A stretch of DNA of 64,000 nt from Nocardioides baculatus (GCF_016735675.1 NZ_JAERSG010000005.1:248001-312000), one strand, 5' to 3'. Positions 49,325 to 58,601 are shown, counted from the first letter of the stretch. The notes: generated from the letters alone by a model not told the origin. Translations and numbers: made by a program.

Positions 49325-50541
49325 TGCTCGCTCCTGCGCGCACCCGCGTCCCGGTGCTCTCCACCGACGAGGCGATCGCCGTCGCCGGCGAGATCGCGGC
49401 CGACCTCTCGGCCGGTTCGGCCGCGCGCGACCGCGACCGGGTGCTGCCCGCGCACGAGCTCGCGCGACTCTCGGAGTCCGGCCTGCTCGCGGCGACCGTA
49501 CCGGCGTCGTACGGAGGTGCCGGGCTGTCCGTCGAGACGCTGGTCGAGGTCTTCCGGGTCCTCGCCGCCGGCGACCCGAGCGTCGCGCAGGTGCCCCACA
49601 GCCACTTCGTCTACGTCAACGCGATGCGCCACCAGGGCACGCCCGAGCAGCAACGCTTCTTATTCGGCGAGGTGCTGGCGGGCAAGCGCTTCGGCAACGC
49701 GCAGTCCGAGACCGGCACCCGGCGCGTCCGCGACATCCGCACCGCGCTCACCCTTGTCGGCCAGGGTCGGTGGACCCTGAGCGGCACCAAGGGCTACAGC
49801 ACCGGCGCGCTCTTCGCTGACTGGATCCCGGTGCTGGCCCGCAAGGACACGCTCGCCGCACCGGGCACCGGCCCGCTGCACGTCGCGTGGGTCGAGCGCC
49901 ACGCCCCGGGCGTCACGGTCACCGACGACTGGAACGGCATGGGGCAGCGCACCACCGCCAGCGGCACCGTCGACCTCGTCGACGTGGAGGTCCACGACGA
50001 CCGGATCACGCCCTACCACCTGACCTTCGAGGGTCCGCAGACCTACGGCGCCTTCGCGCAGGTCCTGCACGCCGCCCTCGACGTCGGCATCGCCCGCTCC
50101 GCGCTGCGCGACGCGGCCGACTTCGTGCGGACGTCGTCGCGCCCCTACCCCGACGCCGAGGTCGAGCGCGCGGCCGACGACCCGCTCGTCGTCCAGGCGC
50201 TGGGTCAGATGGAGGTCGACGTACGCGCCTCGGAGGCGCTGCTGCGCGAGGCCGCGCGTGCGGTCGACGCCGCCGATGCAGACCTGACGTCCGAGTCCGC
50301 CGCCGACGCCAGCCTGGCCGTCGCGGCCGCCCGCGCGCACTCCGCGTCGACCTCGGTCGAGGTGTCCAGCCGGCTCTTCGAGGTCGCCGGCACCCGCTCG
50401 GCCCTCGACTCGCTCAACCTCAACCGGCACTGGCGCAACGCGCGCACCCACACCCTGCACGACCCGGCCGCATGGAAGGTCCAGCATCTCGGCCGGCACG
50501 TGGTCGACGGCACCCCGCCGCCCAACCACGGTCAGCTCTGA
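49324..50541 (+). CDS. sfnB: SfnB family sulfur acquisition oxidoreductase
   Basis: 405 residues from ATG 49324, overlapping the sfnG stop by one base. Acyl-CoA dehydrogenase fold: LPAHELARLSESGLLAATVP, SYGGAGLSVETLVEVFRVL, GNAQSETGTRRVRDIRTAL, GYSTGALFADWIPVLARKD, VTDDWNGMGQRTTASGTVD and the ending LNRHWRNARTHTLHDP. This is the SfnB-type family seen in sulfone-use operons; its precise reaction is not settled. Translationally coupled to sfnG. A repeat-like GC element follows in the 50-bp gap to the next gene. Confidence 0.87.
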   Translation: MLAPARTRVPVLSTDEAIAVAGEIAADLSAGSAARDRDRVLPAHELARLSESGLLAATVPASYGGAGLSVETLVEVFRVLAAGDPSVAQVPHSHFVYVNAMRHQGTPEQQRFLFGEVLAGKRFGNAQSETGTRRVRDIRTALTLVGQGRWTLSGTKGYSTGALFADWIPVLARKDTLAAPGTGPLHVAWVERHAPGVTVTDDWNGMGQRTTASGTVDLVDVEVHDDRITPYHLTFEGPQTYGAFAQVLHAALDVGIARSALRDAADFVRTSSRPYPDAEVERAADDPLVVQALGQMEVDVRASEALLREAARAVDAADADLTSESAADASLAVAAARAHSASTSVEVSSRLFEVAGTRSALDSLNLNRHWRNARTHTLHDPAAWKVQHLGRHVVDGTPPPNHGQL

Positions 50542-50580
50542 GGGTTTCGAGGCTCGCTGCGCTCGCACCTCACCCACCGA
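50542..50580. repeat. Short family C repeat fragment
   Basis: GGGTTTCGAGGCTCGCTGCG followed by CTCGCACCTCACCCACCG, with internal CGCTGCGCTCGC near-dyad. Similar elements begin at 60908 (GGTTTCGACGCGCC) and 62109 (GGTCGAGGA...TCCTCGACC). It lies inside the sulfur operon between sfnB and the SsuD-like gene. Confidence 0.4.
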
Positions 50581-50591
50581 AAGAGAGAGAC

Positions 50592-51734
50592 ATGAAGTTC
50601 CACTGGTTCCTGCCCACCAACGGCGGCGACGGCCGCCAGGTCGTCAGCGGCGGCCACGGCGTCGAGCACGGCAACGCCGGCCGCCCCGCGAGCGTGCCCT
50701 ACCTGGGCCAGATCGCCCGGAGCGCCGAGCAGCTCGGCTTCGAGGCCGCGCTGACCCCGACCGGCGCGTGGTGCGAGGACGCCTGGCTCACCACCGCGAT
50801 GCTCGCCCCGCTGTCGGAGCGGCTCAAGTTCCTCGTCGCGTTCCGGCCCGGCCTCACCTCGCCGACGCTGGCCGCCCAGATGGCTGCCACCTTCCAGAAC
50901 CTCACCGAGGGCCGCCTCCTGCTCAACGTCGTCACCGGCGGCGAGTCCCACGAGCAGCGTGCCTACGGCGACTTACTCGACAAGGACGGCCGCTACGAGC
51001 GCTGCGGCGAGTTCCTGTCGATCGTCCGCCGGCTCTGGACGGGGGAGGAGGTGACGTACGCCGGCAGGCACCTGCGCGTCGAGGGTGCCAAGCTGCAGCA
51101 GCTGCCCGACCCGGTCCCGGGGATCTACTTCGGCGGCTCGTCGCCCGCCGCCGGCGAGGTCGCCGCCGAGCACGCCGACGTCTACCTGACGTGGGGCGAG
51201 CCGCCGGCCGCGGTCGAGAAGAAGGTCCAGTGGATCCGTGAGCTCGCGGAGAAGAAGGGCCGCGAGCTGACCTACGGGCTCCGCGTGCACACGATCTCTC
51301 GCGACACCTCCGAGGAGGCGTGGGCCGAGGCCGACCGCCTGCTCGAGGGCATCTCCGACGACGACATCAAGCGCGTGCAGGACGGCCTCAAGCGCTCGGA
51401 GTCCGTCGGTCAGAAGAACATGCTCGCCCTCAACGAGGGCAGCAAGGACGGCCTCGAGATCCACCCCAACCTCTGGGCCGGCGTCGGCCTGGTCCGCGGC
51501 GGTGCCGGCACCGCGCTCGTGGGCAGCCACGAGGAGGTCGCCGACCTCATCGAGCAGTACGCCGCCGTGGGCATCGACGAGTTCGTCCTCTCGGCCTACC
51601 CCCACCTCGAGGGCGCCTACCACTTCGGCGAGGGCGTGCTTCCCCTGCTGGAGAAGCGCGGGGTCTGGACCAACCCGGCGCCCGTCAGCAACCGGTCCTC
51701 GGTGCCCTTCGGCGGGCAGCGGGCCGCGTCATGA
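50592..51734 (+). CDS. ssuD: FMNH2-dependent alkanesulfonate monooxygenase, SsuD-like
   Basis: 380 residues, LLM luciferase-like fold. MKFHWFLPTNGGDGRQ at the start, AEQLGFEAALTPTGAWCEDAW (shown in part: GFEAALTPTGAWCED), LKFLVAFRPGLTSPTLAAQM, GRLLLNVVTGGESHEQRAYG and a C-terminal EFVLSAYPHLEGAYHFGEGV, which matches SsuD. The enzyme releases sulfite from alkanesulfonates using FMNH2 and O2. Length is that of SsuD. It is coupled to an FMN reductase gene downstream (ATGA). Substrate range could include methanesulfonate from sulfone breakdown. Confidence 0.9.
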   Translation: MKFHWFLPTNGGDGRQVVSGGHGVEHGNAGRPASVPYLGQIARSAEQLGFEAALTPTGAWCEDAWLTTAMLAPLSERLKFLVAFRPGLTSPTLAAQMAATFQNLTEGRLLLNVVTGGESHEQRAYGDLLDKDGRYERCGEFLSIVRRLWTGEEVTYAGRHLRVEGAKLQQLPDPVPGIYFGGSSPAAGEVAAEHADVYLTWGEPPAAVEKKVQWIRELAEKKGRELTYGLRVHTISRDTSEEAWAEADRLLEGISDDDIKRVQDGLKRSESVGQKNMLALNEGSKDGLEIHPNLWAGVGLVRGGAGTALVGSHEEVADLIEQYAAVGIDEFVLSAYPHLEGAYHFGEGVLPLLEKRGVWTNPAPVSNRSSVPFGGQRAAS

Positions 51735-52249
51735 CCAACCGCGTCGCCGTCGTCGTCGGCAATCCCAAGCCCGTCTCCCGCACCTACGAGGCCGCCCTGG
51801 CCCTGGCCGAGCGCCTCGGTGGGGCCGACCTCGTGGTCGACCTGGCCGACCACACCGGCGAGCTCTTCGACTGGTCGTCCGCGACCGTCGACGAGCTCGT
51901 CGCGGAGGTCGCCGCCAGCGACGTGGTGATCGTGGCGAGCCCGACCTACAAGGCGACCTACACCGGTCTCCTCAAGGTCTTCCTCGACCGTTTCCCGCAC
52001 CAGGGGCTCAGCGGCGTCACCGCGATCCCGCTGATGCTAGGCGCGGCCGACACCCACGCGCTGTCGGTCGAGCACGGCCTGCGCCCGCTGCTCGTCGAGC
52101 TCGGCGCGTCGGTGCCGACCCGTGGCCTGTTCGTCCTCGACTCCGAGCACGCCGACGCGGCGCCGTACGACCGCTGGTTCTCCTCGGCCCGGCACCTCCT
52201 CCCCACCACTCCCGCAACCACCCCCACCAGTCAGGCGGTGTCCGCATGA
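51731..52249 (+). CDS. NAD(P)H-dependent FMN reductase (SsuE-like)
   Basis: 172 residues, flavodoxin-like fold: VAVVVGNPKPVSRTYEAALAL (FMN phosphate loop), VVIVASPTYKATYTGLLKVFLD and a later GAADTHALSVEHGLRPLLVELG. SsuE-type reductases produce free FMNH2 for SsuD and SfnG. ATG 51731 overlaps the ssuD-like stop (ATGA) and its own stop overlaps the next gene the same way, a tightly coupled set. The C-terminus is a Thr/Pro tail. Confidence 0.88.
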   Translation: MTNRVAVVVGNPKPVSRTYEAALALAERLGGADLVVDLADHTGELFDWSSATVDELVAEVAASDVVIVASPTYKATYTGLLKVFLDRFPHQGLSGVTAIPLMLGAADTHALSVEHGLRPLLVELGASVPTRGLFVLDSEHADAAPYDRWFSSARHLLPTTPATTPTSQAVSA

Positions 52250-52854
52250 CCCAGTCCCTCACCTCCACGCCCGCGCTCGACCCGCGCACCCTGCGCGACG
52301 CGTTCGGTGCCTTCCCGTCCGGCGTCGTCGCCGTGGCGGCCTCCGTCAAGGGCCAGCTCACCGGCATCGCGGCGTCGTCGTTCACCTCGGTGAGCATCGA
52401 CCCGCCGCTGGTGTCGTTCTCGATCTCGACGACCAGCTCGACGTGGCCGCTGCTGCGCGAGGCCGACCACCTCGGCATCAGCGTGCTCGCCGACCACCAC
52501 GACGCGGTGTGCCGCCAGCTCGCCGGGCCGCGCGAGGAGCGCTTCGCCGGGCTGCCCTTCCGGGTCACCGGGAACGGCTCGGTCCTGCTCGACGAGGCCG
52601 TCGCGACCTACGACTGCTCGGTGCACCAGGAGGTCGTCGCCGGCGACCACCTGATCGTCCTGCTCGAGGTGCACGAGGTCGGCGGCGGCGACGGCGAGCA
52701 CCCGCTCGTCTTCCACCGCTCGGGCTTCGCCAAGCTCCACCGCGACGACCTCGACCCCGCCCGCCTCGACGGCCGGATCAACGGCGCCGAGGTCGACCGC
52801 GGTCGCGAGTCCGCCGACTCCGGCGAGCACGAGTCGAAGGAGGACGCCGCGTGA
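52246..52854 (+). CDS. Flavin reductase domain protein (HpaC/DszD-like)
   Basis: 202 residues. Split-barrel FMN-binding reductase: LRDAFGAFPSGVVAVAA, GIAASSFTSVSIDPPLVSFSIS, SSTWPLLREADHLGISVLA and a final FHRSGFAKLHRDDL. Such proteins reduce FMN with NAD(P)H for two-component monooxygenases. Together with the SsuE-like protein the operon has two unrelated FMN reductases, possibly one for the LLM enzymes and one for the acyl-CoA dehydrogenase-type ones. ATGA overlap with the upstream gene and GTGA overlap with the transporter gene. Confidence 0.9.
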   Translation: MTQSLTSTPALDPRTLRDAFGAFPSGVVAVAASVKGQLTGIAASSFTSVSIDPPLVSFSISTTSSTWPLLREADHLGISVLADHHDAVCRQLAGPREERFAGLPFRVTGNGSVLLDEAVATYDCSVHQEVVAGDHLIVLLEVHEVGGGDGEHPLVFHRSGFAKLHRDDLDPARLDGRINGAEVDRGRESADSGEHESKEDAA

Positions 52855-54194
52855 GCACCCACAAGAGCACCGACCTGCCGCCCAGCCCGCGCCGCGTGGC
52901 CCTCGCGTCGGCCGTCGGCGCCACCATCGAGTGGTACGACTTCTTCCTCTACGGCACGGCTGCCGCCGTCGTCTTCGACAAGCTCTACTTCAACGGCCTC
53001 AACGGCCCGGCCGCGCAGTTCGCCGCCTTCGCGACCTTCGCCGTCGGCTTCTTCGCCCGGCCGATCGGCGGCCTGGTCTTCGGGCACTTCGGCGACCGGA
53101 TCGGTCGCAAGCAGATGCTCCTGCTGACGCTGGTCATCATGGGCATCGGCACGGCCCTCATCGGCCTGCTGCCGACCTACGACTCCATCGGCGTCTGGGC
53201 GCCCATCGCCCTCGTCGTGCTGCGCGTGCTGCAGGGCATCGGGGTCGGCGGTGAGTACGGCGGTGCCGTGCTGCTCGCGGTCGAGTACGCCCCGGCGGAG
53301 CGCCGCGGCTTCTACGGCAGCTTCGCCCACATCGGCGTACCCGGCGGCCTCGTCCTCGCGGCCGGCGCCTTCTCGCTCGCCGGCCTGCTCCCCGGGGAGG
53401 ACTTCCTCGCCTGGGGCTGGCGCGCGTGCTTCCTGGTCAGCATCGTGCTGCTCGGCATCGGCGCCTACATCCGGCTGTCGGTGATGGAGACCCCGGAGTT
53501 CGCCAAGGTGCAGGAGCGCAAGGAGATCTCGCGCATCCCGCTGAAGGACCTCGTCGCCGAGCAGCCGCGGCCACTCCTGCTGGGCATGGGCACGCGCTTC
53601 ATCGAGGGCTTCACGTTCAACCTGTTCTCCGTCTACCTGCTCGCCTACGTCGCGACCAACCTCGAGCTGCCGCGTGCCTGGGCGCTCGACGCGATCATCG
53701 TCGGCGCCGCGATCGGCGTGGTGCTCGTGCCGGTCGCCGGCGCGCTGTCCGACAGGGTCGGCCGCAAGCCCGTCTACCGCGTCGGCGCCTGGCTCGGACT
53801 GCTGTTCGCGTTCCCCGCGGCCCACCTCGTCCAGACCGAGAACCGCTGGGCGATCTCGGCGGTGTTCATCGTCGGCCTCGGTGCGATCTACGGCATCGTC
53901 TACGGCCCGCTCGCCGCCTTCTGGTCCGAGCTCTTCGACACCCGCTACCGCTACACCGCGCTCAGCACGCTCTACCAGGTCTCCGGCATCCTCGCCTCCG
54001 GCCTCACCCCGCTCATCGCGGCGTGGCTGGTGACCAAGGGGGAGGGCACGCTCTGGTGGGTCGCGGGCTACAACGTGCTCGTCGCGGCCATCTCGCTCAT
54101 CTGTGCGCGCTTCCTCCCCGAGACCCGCGGGCGCGGGCTCGACCGTGAGGACCTCGATCCGGAGCTCGAGAGGCGCGAGCCCGTCACCGTCTGA
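52851..54194 (+). CDS. MFS transporter, metabolite:H+ symporter (MHS) family
   Basis: 447 residues from GTG 52851, overlapping the previous stop (GTGA). Twelve membrane helices. MHS signatures: ASAVGATIEWYDFFLYGTAA at the first helix, GHFGDRIGRKQMLLLTLVIM (loop 2-3 motif), VLRVLQGIGVGGEYGGAVLL and YRYTALSTLYQVSGILASGL. The family imports organic acids, osmolytes or sulfonates with protons. Its place at the end of the sulfur operon makes it the probable uptake system for the sulfone or sulfonate substrate. It ends at repeat family A. Confidence 0.9.
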   Translation: MSTHKSTDLPPSPRRVALASAVGATIEWYDFFLYGTAAAVVFDKLYFNGLNGPAAQFAAFATFAVGFFARPIGGLVFGHFGDRIGRKQMLLLTLVIMGIGTALIGLLPTYDSIGVWAPIALVVLRVLQGIGVGGEYGGAVLLAVEYAPAERRGFYGSFAHIGVPGGLVLAAGAFSLAGLLPGEDFLAWGWRACFLVSIVLLGIGAYIRLSVMETPEFAKVQERKEISRIPLKDLVAEQPRPLLLGMGTRFIEGFTFNLFSVYLLAYVATNLELPRAWALDAIIVGAAIGVVLVPVAGALSDRVGRKPVYRVGAWLGLLFAFPAAHLVQTENRWAISAVFIVGLGAIYGIVYGPLAAFWSELFDTRYRYTALSTLYQVSGILASGLTPLIAAWLVTKGEGTLWWVAGYNVLVAAISLICARFLPETRGRGLDREDLDPELERREPVTV

Positions 54195-54210
54195 GGGGTC
54201 CGTCCGCCGA

Positions 54211-54424
54211 GGGTGGCGGCACATGACATGTGGCAGGGCGGTGTGGATGTCGTGTGCCGCCACCCTGGTGGCACCGGGGTCCCGAGGGTGGCGGCACATG
54301 ACATGCGGTGGGGCGGTGTGGATGTCGTGTGCCGCCACCCTGGTGGCGCCGGGTCCCGAGGGGTGGCGGCACATGACATGCGGTGGGGCGGTGTGGATGT
54401 CGTCTGCCGCCACCCTGGCGGCAC
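54211..54424. repeat. Repeat family A: three 75-bp tandem hairpin units
   Basis: Units start at 54211, 54286 and 54361, period 75 bp. In the first, arm GGGTGGCGGCACATGACAT (54211-54229) pairs with ATGTCGTGTGCCGCCACCC (54247-54265), 18 of 19 matching. The same core forms the arrays at 18925-19203. The array fills the convergent gap between the MHS transporter and the DUF4349 gene. Confidence 0.9.
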
Positions 54425-55411
54425 CTACGCGGTCGGCGTCTCGGTCGGGACGGCGGCGGGCTCGGCCGACCGGCGACGGCGTACGACGAGCCAGATCGGC
54501 AGCCCCACCACGAGGGCCACGACGCCGAAGGGCAGCAGCGCGCCGAGGACCAGGCCGACCGCGCCGAAGGTGCCGTCGAGGGCCTTGAGGCCTCCGCGCA
54601 GCCCGTCGAGGAACCCGGCGGGCGGCTCGGCGGCCTTCTCCTCCTCCTGCTCGACCGCCGCCTTCTTCTTCTCGGAGATGTCGACGCTGATCGTCGACAG
54701 CGAGGTCTGGTCGGTCAGCCACGACTGCTGCGACTTCAACGAGTCCAGCTCGGCCTGCCGGGTGGTGAGCTGCGACTCGATCCAGACCAGGTCCTTGAGC
54801 GACTCGGACTCCGCGAGCAGCAGCTCGACGCGCTTGAGGCTCGCCTCCTGCGCCCGCACCCGGGCGGCGGTGTCGATGACCTGGGTGGTCACGTCGTCGG
54901 ACCCGCGACTCGCGGAGACGAGGCCGTCGAGCTGCGAGAGCGCCGACATCGCGGCGCCGAACCGGTGGCTGGGCACCCGGATCACGAAACGCGAGTGCGA
55001 CGACGAGCCCTCCTCGTCGGTCGTGGTGTCCTCCTCGGTGATGTCACCGCCCTGGACGTCGACGATCCGCTGCACCTCCTGGCGGGTCTCCGCGACGTCC
55101 GTGCTGGCCAGGGACACCGAGCCGCTGGAGACGACGGCCCGCTCCATCTGCGGGGCGTCCGGCCCTCCGGCCGACGGCGACGAGGTGGTGTCGTCCTCGT
55201 TCCCGAGGTCCCCGGGCTCGCGGCTCGCGCCGCCCGGCGACCCGGCCATCCCGTCAGTGCCGGACGTACGGCCGGACTCGCCGCCGAACGACGAGGAGGT
55301 GTCCGCGTCCGCGGACGAGCCGCCTCCGCTGTCCGAGGCCGAGCAGGCGGCCAGTGCGGCCGTCATGGTGATCGCTGCGAGGAGACCGGTGGCGCGGGTA
55401 CGAGTGCTCAT
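54425..55411 (-). CDS. DUF4349 lipoprotein
   Basis: 328 residues from ATG 55411. Lipoprotein signal with lipobox LAAC (ALAAC-SAS), a Ser/Gly/Asp-rich linker, then the DUF4349 domain: MERAVVSSGSVSLASTDVAE, SRFVIRVPSHRFGAAMSAL, a coiled-coil stretch (VRAQEASLKRVELLLAESES) and a C-terminal membrane helix (LVLGALLPFGVVALVVGLPIWLV, quoted in part) followed by RRRR. The protein would be anchored at both ends. Function of DUF4349 is unknown; similar proteins occur near cell envelope genes. Confidence 0.9.
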   Translation of the reverse strand: MSTRTRATGLLAAITMTAALAACSASDSGGGSSADADTSSSFGGESGRTSGTDGMAGSPGGASREPGDLGNEDDTTSSPSAGGPDAPQMERAVVSSGSVSLASTDVAETRQEVQRIVDVQGGDITEEDTTTDEEGSSSHSRFVIRVPSHRFGAAMSALSQLDGLVSASRGSDDVTTQVIDTAARVRAQEASLKRVELLLAESESLKDLVWIESQLTTRQAELDSLKSQQSWLTDQTSLSTISVDISEKKKAAVEQEEEKAAEPPAGFLDGLRGGLKALDGTFGAVGLVLGALLPFGVVALVVGLPIWLVVRRRRSAEPAAVPTETPTA

Positions 55412-55469
55412 GCCCGTCCGACGCCGGTCGCGCCGAGGCCGGTTCCGGCCGTGACGCAACTGTGACGTG

Positions 55470-56450
55470 TCAGGACTTCTTGGCCGCGGCCTTGCTGCTC
55501 TTCCTCGCGGCGCGCGTCGTGGTGGTGACGGTCGGGACCGGGGCCGGGGCCTGGGCCGGGGTCTCGGCCGGCTGCGTCGTCTCGGCGTTCGTGGCTGCCT
55601 TGGCCTTCTTCGCCCGCGGTGCCCGCGGCTCCTTGGTCACGTCCTTGGCCGCGTCCCTGGTCTCCTTCGGAGCCGACTTCGGGGCCGACTTCGGAGCCGA
55701 CCTGCCGGCGGCCTTCTTCGCGGGTGCCCCGCCCTTGCGGCGTACGCGCATCGCGTTGCCGGTGCCCGTCGTCTCGAGGTAGGGCTGCTCCGCGACCAGC
55801 GTGCTGAGCCGGGCGCCGGGACCGGCGAAGGTCCGTGCGTCGAACGACGGGTGGGTGCGGATCAGCTGGTTGCCGAGCGTCGGCAGCGGGACCCAGCCCT
55901 CGTCGTCGGAGACCGCGTTGATCGCGCGGGTGAGCGCGCTCTCGAGGTTGATCTCGGCGGAGGCCGGCTCCTGCGAGTCGTCCTGCGGGTCCTCGGGGTC
56001 CTCGGCGGCGTCGGGGGTCTCGGCGACGACCGCGAGGTCGATGAACTTGTCGCAGGCGTTGCGCAGCGACTCGGGAGCCTTGTTCTCGCCCAGCACGTAG
56101 ACGGTCTTCCCGGACTCGCGCAGCCGGTGCGCGAGGCTGGTGAAGTCGCTGTCGCTGGTCACCAGCGCGAAGGCCTCCACGTTGCCGTCGTAGAGCAGGT
56201 CCATCGCGTCGATGACGAGGGCGAGGTCGGTCGAGTTCTTGCCGTGCGTGAAGGCGTTCTGGTGCATCGCGCGCAGCCCGAGGCTGTTGAGCTTGCGGGC
56301 CCACTGGGTGAGGTGCGGGTTGGTCCAGTCGCCGTAGACGCGCCGGATCGTCGGGTTGCCGTACTTCGCGACCTCGCTCAGCACCTCGTTGGCGTACGAC
56401 GGCCGGGTGTTGTCGGCGTCGATCATCACGGCGATCCGGTCGGTGCTCAC
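55470..56450 (-). CDS. NYN domain protein with OST-HTH/LOTUS domain
   Basis: 326 residues from GTG 56450, supported by GGAAG upstream; a GTG at 56462 is an alternative. The PIN-like NYN nuclease domain (about 1-150) has acidic residues in IAVMIDADNTRPSY, NSTDLALVIDAMDLLYDG and LVTSDSDFTSLAHRLRES. A LOTUS-like region follows (ALTRAINAVSDDEGWVPLP). The tail from about residue 245 is Lys/Ala-rich with repeats of APKSAPKS, as in nucleic acid-binding tails. Likely an RNA-processing endonuclease. Divergent from cgoX with 35 bp between starts. Confidence 0.9.
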   Translation of the reverse strand: MSTDRIAVMIDADNTRPSYANEVLSEVAKYGNPTIRRVYGDWTNPHLTQWARKLNSLGLRAMHQNAFTHGKNSTDLALVIDAMDLLYDGNVEAFALVTSDSDFTSLAHRLRESGKTVYVLGENKAPESLRNACDKFIDLAVVAETPDAAEDPEDPQDDSQEPASAEINLESALTRAINAVSDDEGWVPLPTLGNQLIRTHPSFDARTFAGPGARLSTLVAEQPYLETTGTGNAMRVRRKGGAPAKKAAGRSAPKSAPKSAPKETRDAAKDVTKEPRAPRAKKAKAATNAETTQPAETPAQAPAPVPTVTTTTRAARKSSKAAAKKS

Positions 56451-56485
56451 GTTGGCTTCCACACCGCTCACCCTAGGCTGACGGC

Positions 56486-57835
56486 GTGGCATGGGACGTG
56501 GTGGTCGTCGGCGGGGGAGTCGCCGGGCTCGTCGCGGCCCGCGGGCTCGCCGCGACCGGACGCGACGTCCTGCTGCTCGAGGCCTCGCCGCAGGTCGGCG
56601 GCAAGCTGCGCAGCGCCGAGGTCGCCGGGCTCACCGTCGACGTCGGCGCCGAGGCGATGCTGGCCCGCCGGCCGGAGGGTCTCGACCTGGCGGACGAGCT
56701 CGGCACCGAGGTCCTGCACCCGACGGCCGCGACCTCCGGCGTCTGGTCGCGCGGAGCCCTCCGTCCGCTCCCGCGGTCGCTGATGGGCGTCCCGCTCGAC
56801 CTGGACCAGCTCGCCGGGAGCGGGGTGCTCAGCCCCGAGGGACTGGCGCGCGTCTCCGCCGAGACCCCGACCGACGTCGCCGACGACGTGTCGGTCGGCG
56901 ACCTCGTCGCCTCGCGACTCGGCGTCGAGGTGGTCGAGCGGCTGGTCGAGCCGCTCCTCGGCGGCGTGTACGCCGGCCACGCCCGCCGCATCTCGGCCGC
57001 CGCCGCTGTGCCGCAGCTGCTGGCGATGGCCCGCCGTGGCTCGCTCCTCGACCAGGCCGCGTCCGTCCCCGTCTCCGCCGCTCCGGTCTTCGCCACCCTT
57101 CCCGGGGGGATGGGCCGCCTGCCCGGCCTCGTCGTCGCCGGCGGTGGCTTCGAGGCCCGGACCTCGGCGACGGTCCGCGCCCTGCGGCGTACGGCGGACG
57201 GCTGGGCGCTCACCGTCGGTCCGACCACGCACCCCGAGACCGTCGAGGCGGGCGCCGTCGTGCTGGCCACCCCGGCCACCCCGACGGCCAGGCTGCTCGC
57301 CGACGTGACGCCGGCCGCTGCCGCCGAGCTCGCGAGCGTCGAGTCCGCGAGCGTCGCCGTCGTGACGCTCGCCTTCCGGGCGCAGGACCTGCCGGACGCG
57401 CTCTTCGAGCGCTCCGGCTTCCTGGTGCCGCCGGTCGAGCGGCGCGCGATCAAGGCGGCCACGTTCTCCTTCGCGAAGTGGGGCTGGGTGCGCGACCTCG
57501 ACCCGGACGTCGTGGTGCTGCGCACCTCGCTCGGCCGGCACCGCGAGGAGGCGACGCTGCAGGCCACCGACGAGGGCCTGGTGCGGGTCTCGCTCGCCGA
57601 CCTCGCCTCACTGGCCGGCATCACGGCACGTCCCGTCGACACCCACGTGCAGCGGTGGGGCGGCGCCCTGCCGCAGTACGCCGTCGGCCACCTCGACCGC
57701 GTCGCCCGCATCCGCGCAGCCGTCGCCGACCTGCCCGGGCTCGCCCTGTGCGGGGCGACGTACGACGGCGTCGGCGTCCCGGCGGTGATCGGGTCCGCCC
57801 GCCGCGCTGTGGCCTCGCTCACGCAGGCAGAATGA
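56486..57835 (+). CDS. hemG: Protoporphyrinogen/coproporphyrinogen III oxidase
   Basis: 449 residues from GTG 56486. FAD-binding amine oxidase-like fold: [18 protein letters not shown] (Rossmann motif), [21 protein letters not shown], a central [21 protein letters not shown] and a C-terminal [21 protein letters not shown] closing the FAD site. Because a coproheme decarboxylase gene follows, this is most likely the coproporphyrinogen III oxidase (CgoX) of the Gram-positive pathway. It is often called HemG/HemY in annotations. Its stop lies 4 bp before the chdC start. Confidence 0.93.
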   Translation: MAWDVVVVGGGVAGLVAARGLAATGRDVLLLEASPQVGGKLRSAEVAGLTVDVGAEAMLARRPEGLDLADELGTEVLHPTAATSGVWSRGALRPLPRSLMGVPLDLDQLAGSGVLSPEGLARVSAETPTDVADDVSVGDLVASRLGVEVVERLVEPLLGGVYAGHARRISAAAAVPQLLAMARRGSLLDQAASVPVSAAPVFATLPGGMGRLPGLVVAGGGFEARTSATVRALRRTADGWALTVGPTTHPETVEAGAVVLATPATPTARLLADVTPAAAAELASVESASVAVVTLAFRAQDLPDALFERSGFLVPPVERRAIKAATFSFAKWGWVRDLDPDVVVLRTSLGRHREEATLQATDEGLVRVSLADLASLAGITARPVDTHVQRWGGALPQYAVGHLDRVARIRAAVADLPGLALCGATYDGVGVPAVIGSARRAVASLTQAE

Positions 57836-57839
57836 ACGC

Positions 57840-58547
57840 ATGAGTAGCGACAAGACGAACGCGGCGCGCACCCGCGAGCTCAACGACACCATCCGCTACA
57901 CGATGTGGTCGGTCTTCAAGCTCCGCGACCTCATCGGGGAGGCCGACCGCGACGCCGACGCGCTCGAGGTCGAGGCGCTCTTCTCCTCCCTCGCCGAGCA
58001 GGGCGTGGTGGTCCGCGGGCTCTACGACGTCAGCGGCCTGCGCGCCGACGCGGACCTGATGGTCTGGTGGCACGCCGCGGACTCCGAGGCGCTCCAGGGC
58101 GCCTACAACGCCTTCCGTCGCACCACCTTCGGCAACCGCCTCGAGCCCGTCTGGTCACAGATGGCGCTGCACCGGCCGGCCGAGTTCAACAAGTCGCACA
58201 TCCCGGCGTTCCTCGCCGACGAGGAGCCGCGGGCGCACATCTGCGTCTACCCGTTCGTCCGGTCCTACGAGTGGTACCTCCTCGAGGACTCCGAGCGCCG
58301 TCGGATGCTGGCCCAGCACGGGCAGCAGGCGCGCGGCTACGCCGACGTACGGGCCAACACCGTCGCGTCCTTCGCGCTCGGCGACTACGAGTGGATCCTC
58401 GCCTTCGAGTGCGACGAGCTGCACCGCATCGTCGACCTCATGCGCGACCTGCGCGCGTCGGACGCCCGGATGCACGTGCGCGAGGAGGTGCCGTTCTACA
58501 CCGGCGCCCGCGTCACCGCCGCGGACCTCATCGCGCGCCTGCCCTGA
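57840..58547 (+). CDS. hemQ: Coproheme decarboxylase ChdC (HemQ)
   Basis: 235 residues. The chlorite dismutase-like ChdC family: [79 protein letters not shown] (catalytic Tyr region) and [20 protein letters not shown]. It decarboxylates coproheme to heme b with H2O2, the last step of the coproporphyrin-dependent pathway used by actinobacteria and firmicutes. Coupled with cgoX. No ferrochelatase gene is in the window. Confidence 0.95.
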   Translation: MSSDKTNAARTRELNDTIRYTMWSVFKLRDLIGEADRDADALEVEALFSSLAEQGVVVRGLYDVSGLRADADLMVWWHAADSEALQGAYNAFRRTTFGNRLEPVWSQMALHRPAEFNKSHIPAFLADEEPRAHICVYPFVRSYEWYLLEDSERRRMLAQHGQQARGYADVRANTVASFALGDYEWILAFECDELHRIVDLMRDLRASDARMHVREEVPFYTGARVTAADLIARLP

Positions 58548-58601
58548 CCTGTCACCGGCGCTCGGCAACACGTGGCGCCCAATGGCAGGATCGGCTGTCG
58601 T

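Noticed and set aside
54184-54424. Small Pro/His-rich proteins over the 75-bp repeats
   Set aside because: 75 is a multiple of three, so any frame stays open and repeats; there is no start with a ribosome site, and the DNA is clearly hairpin-structured.
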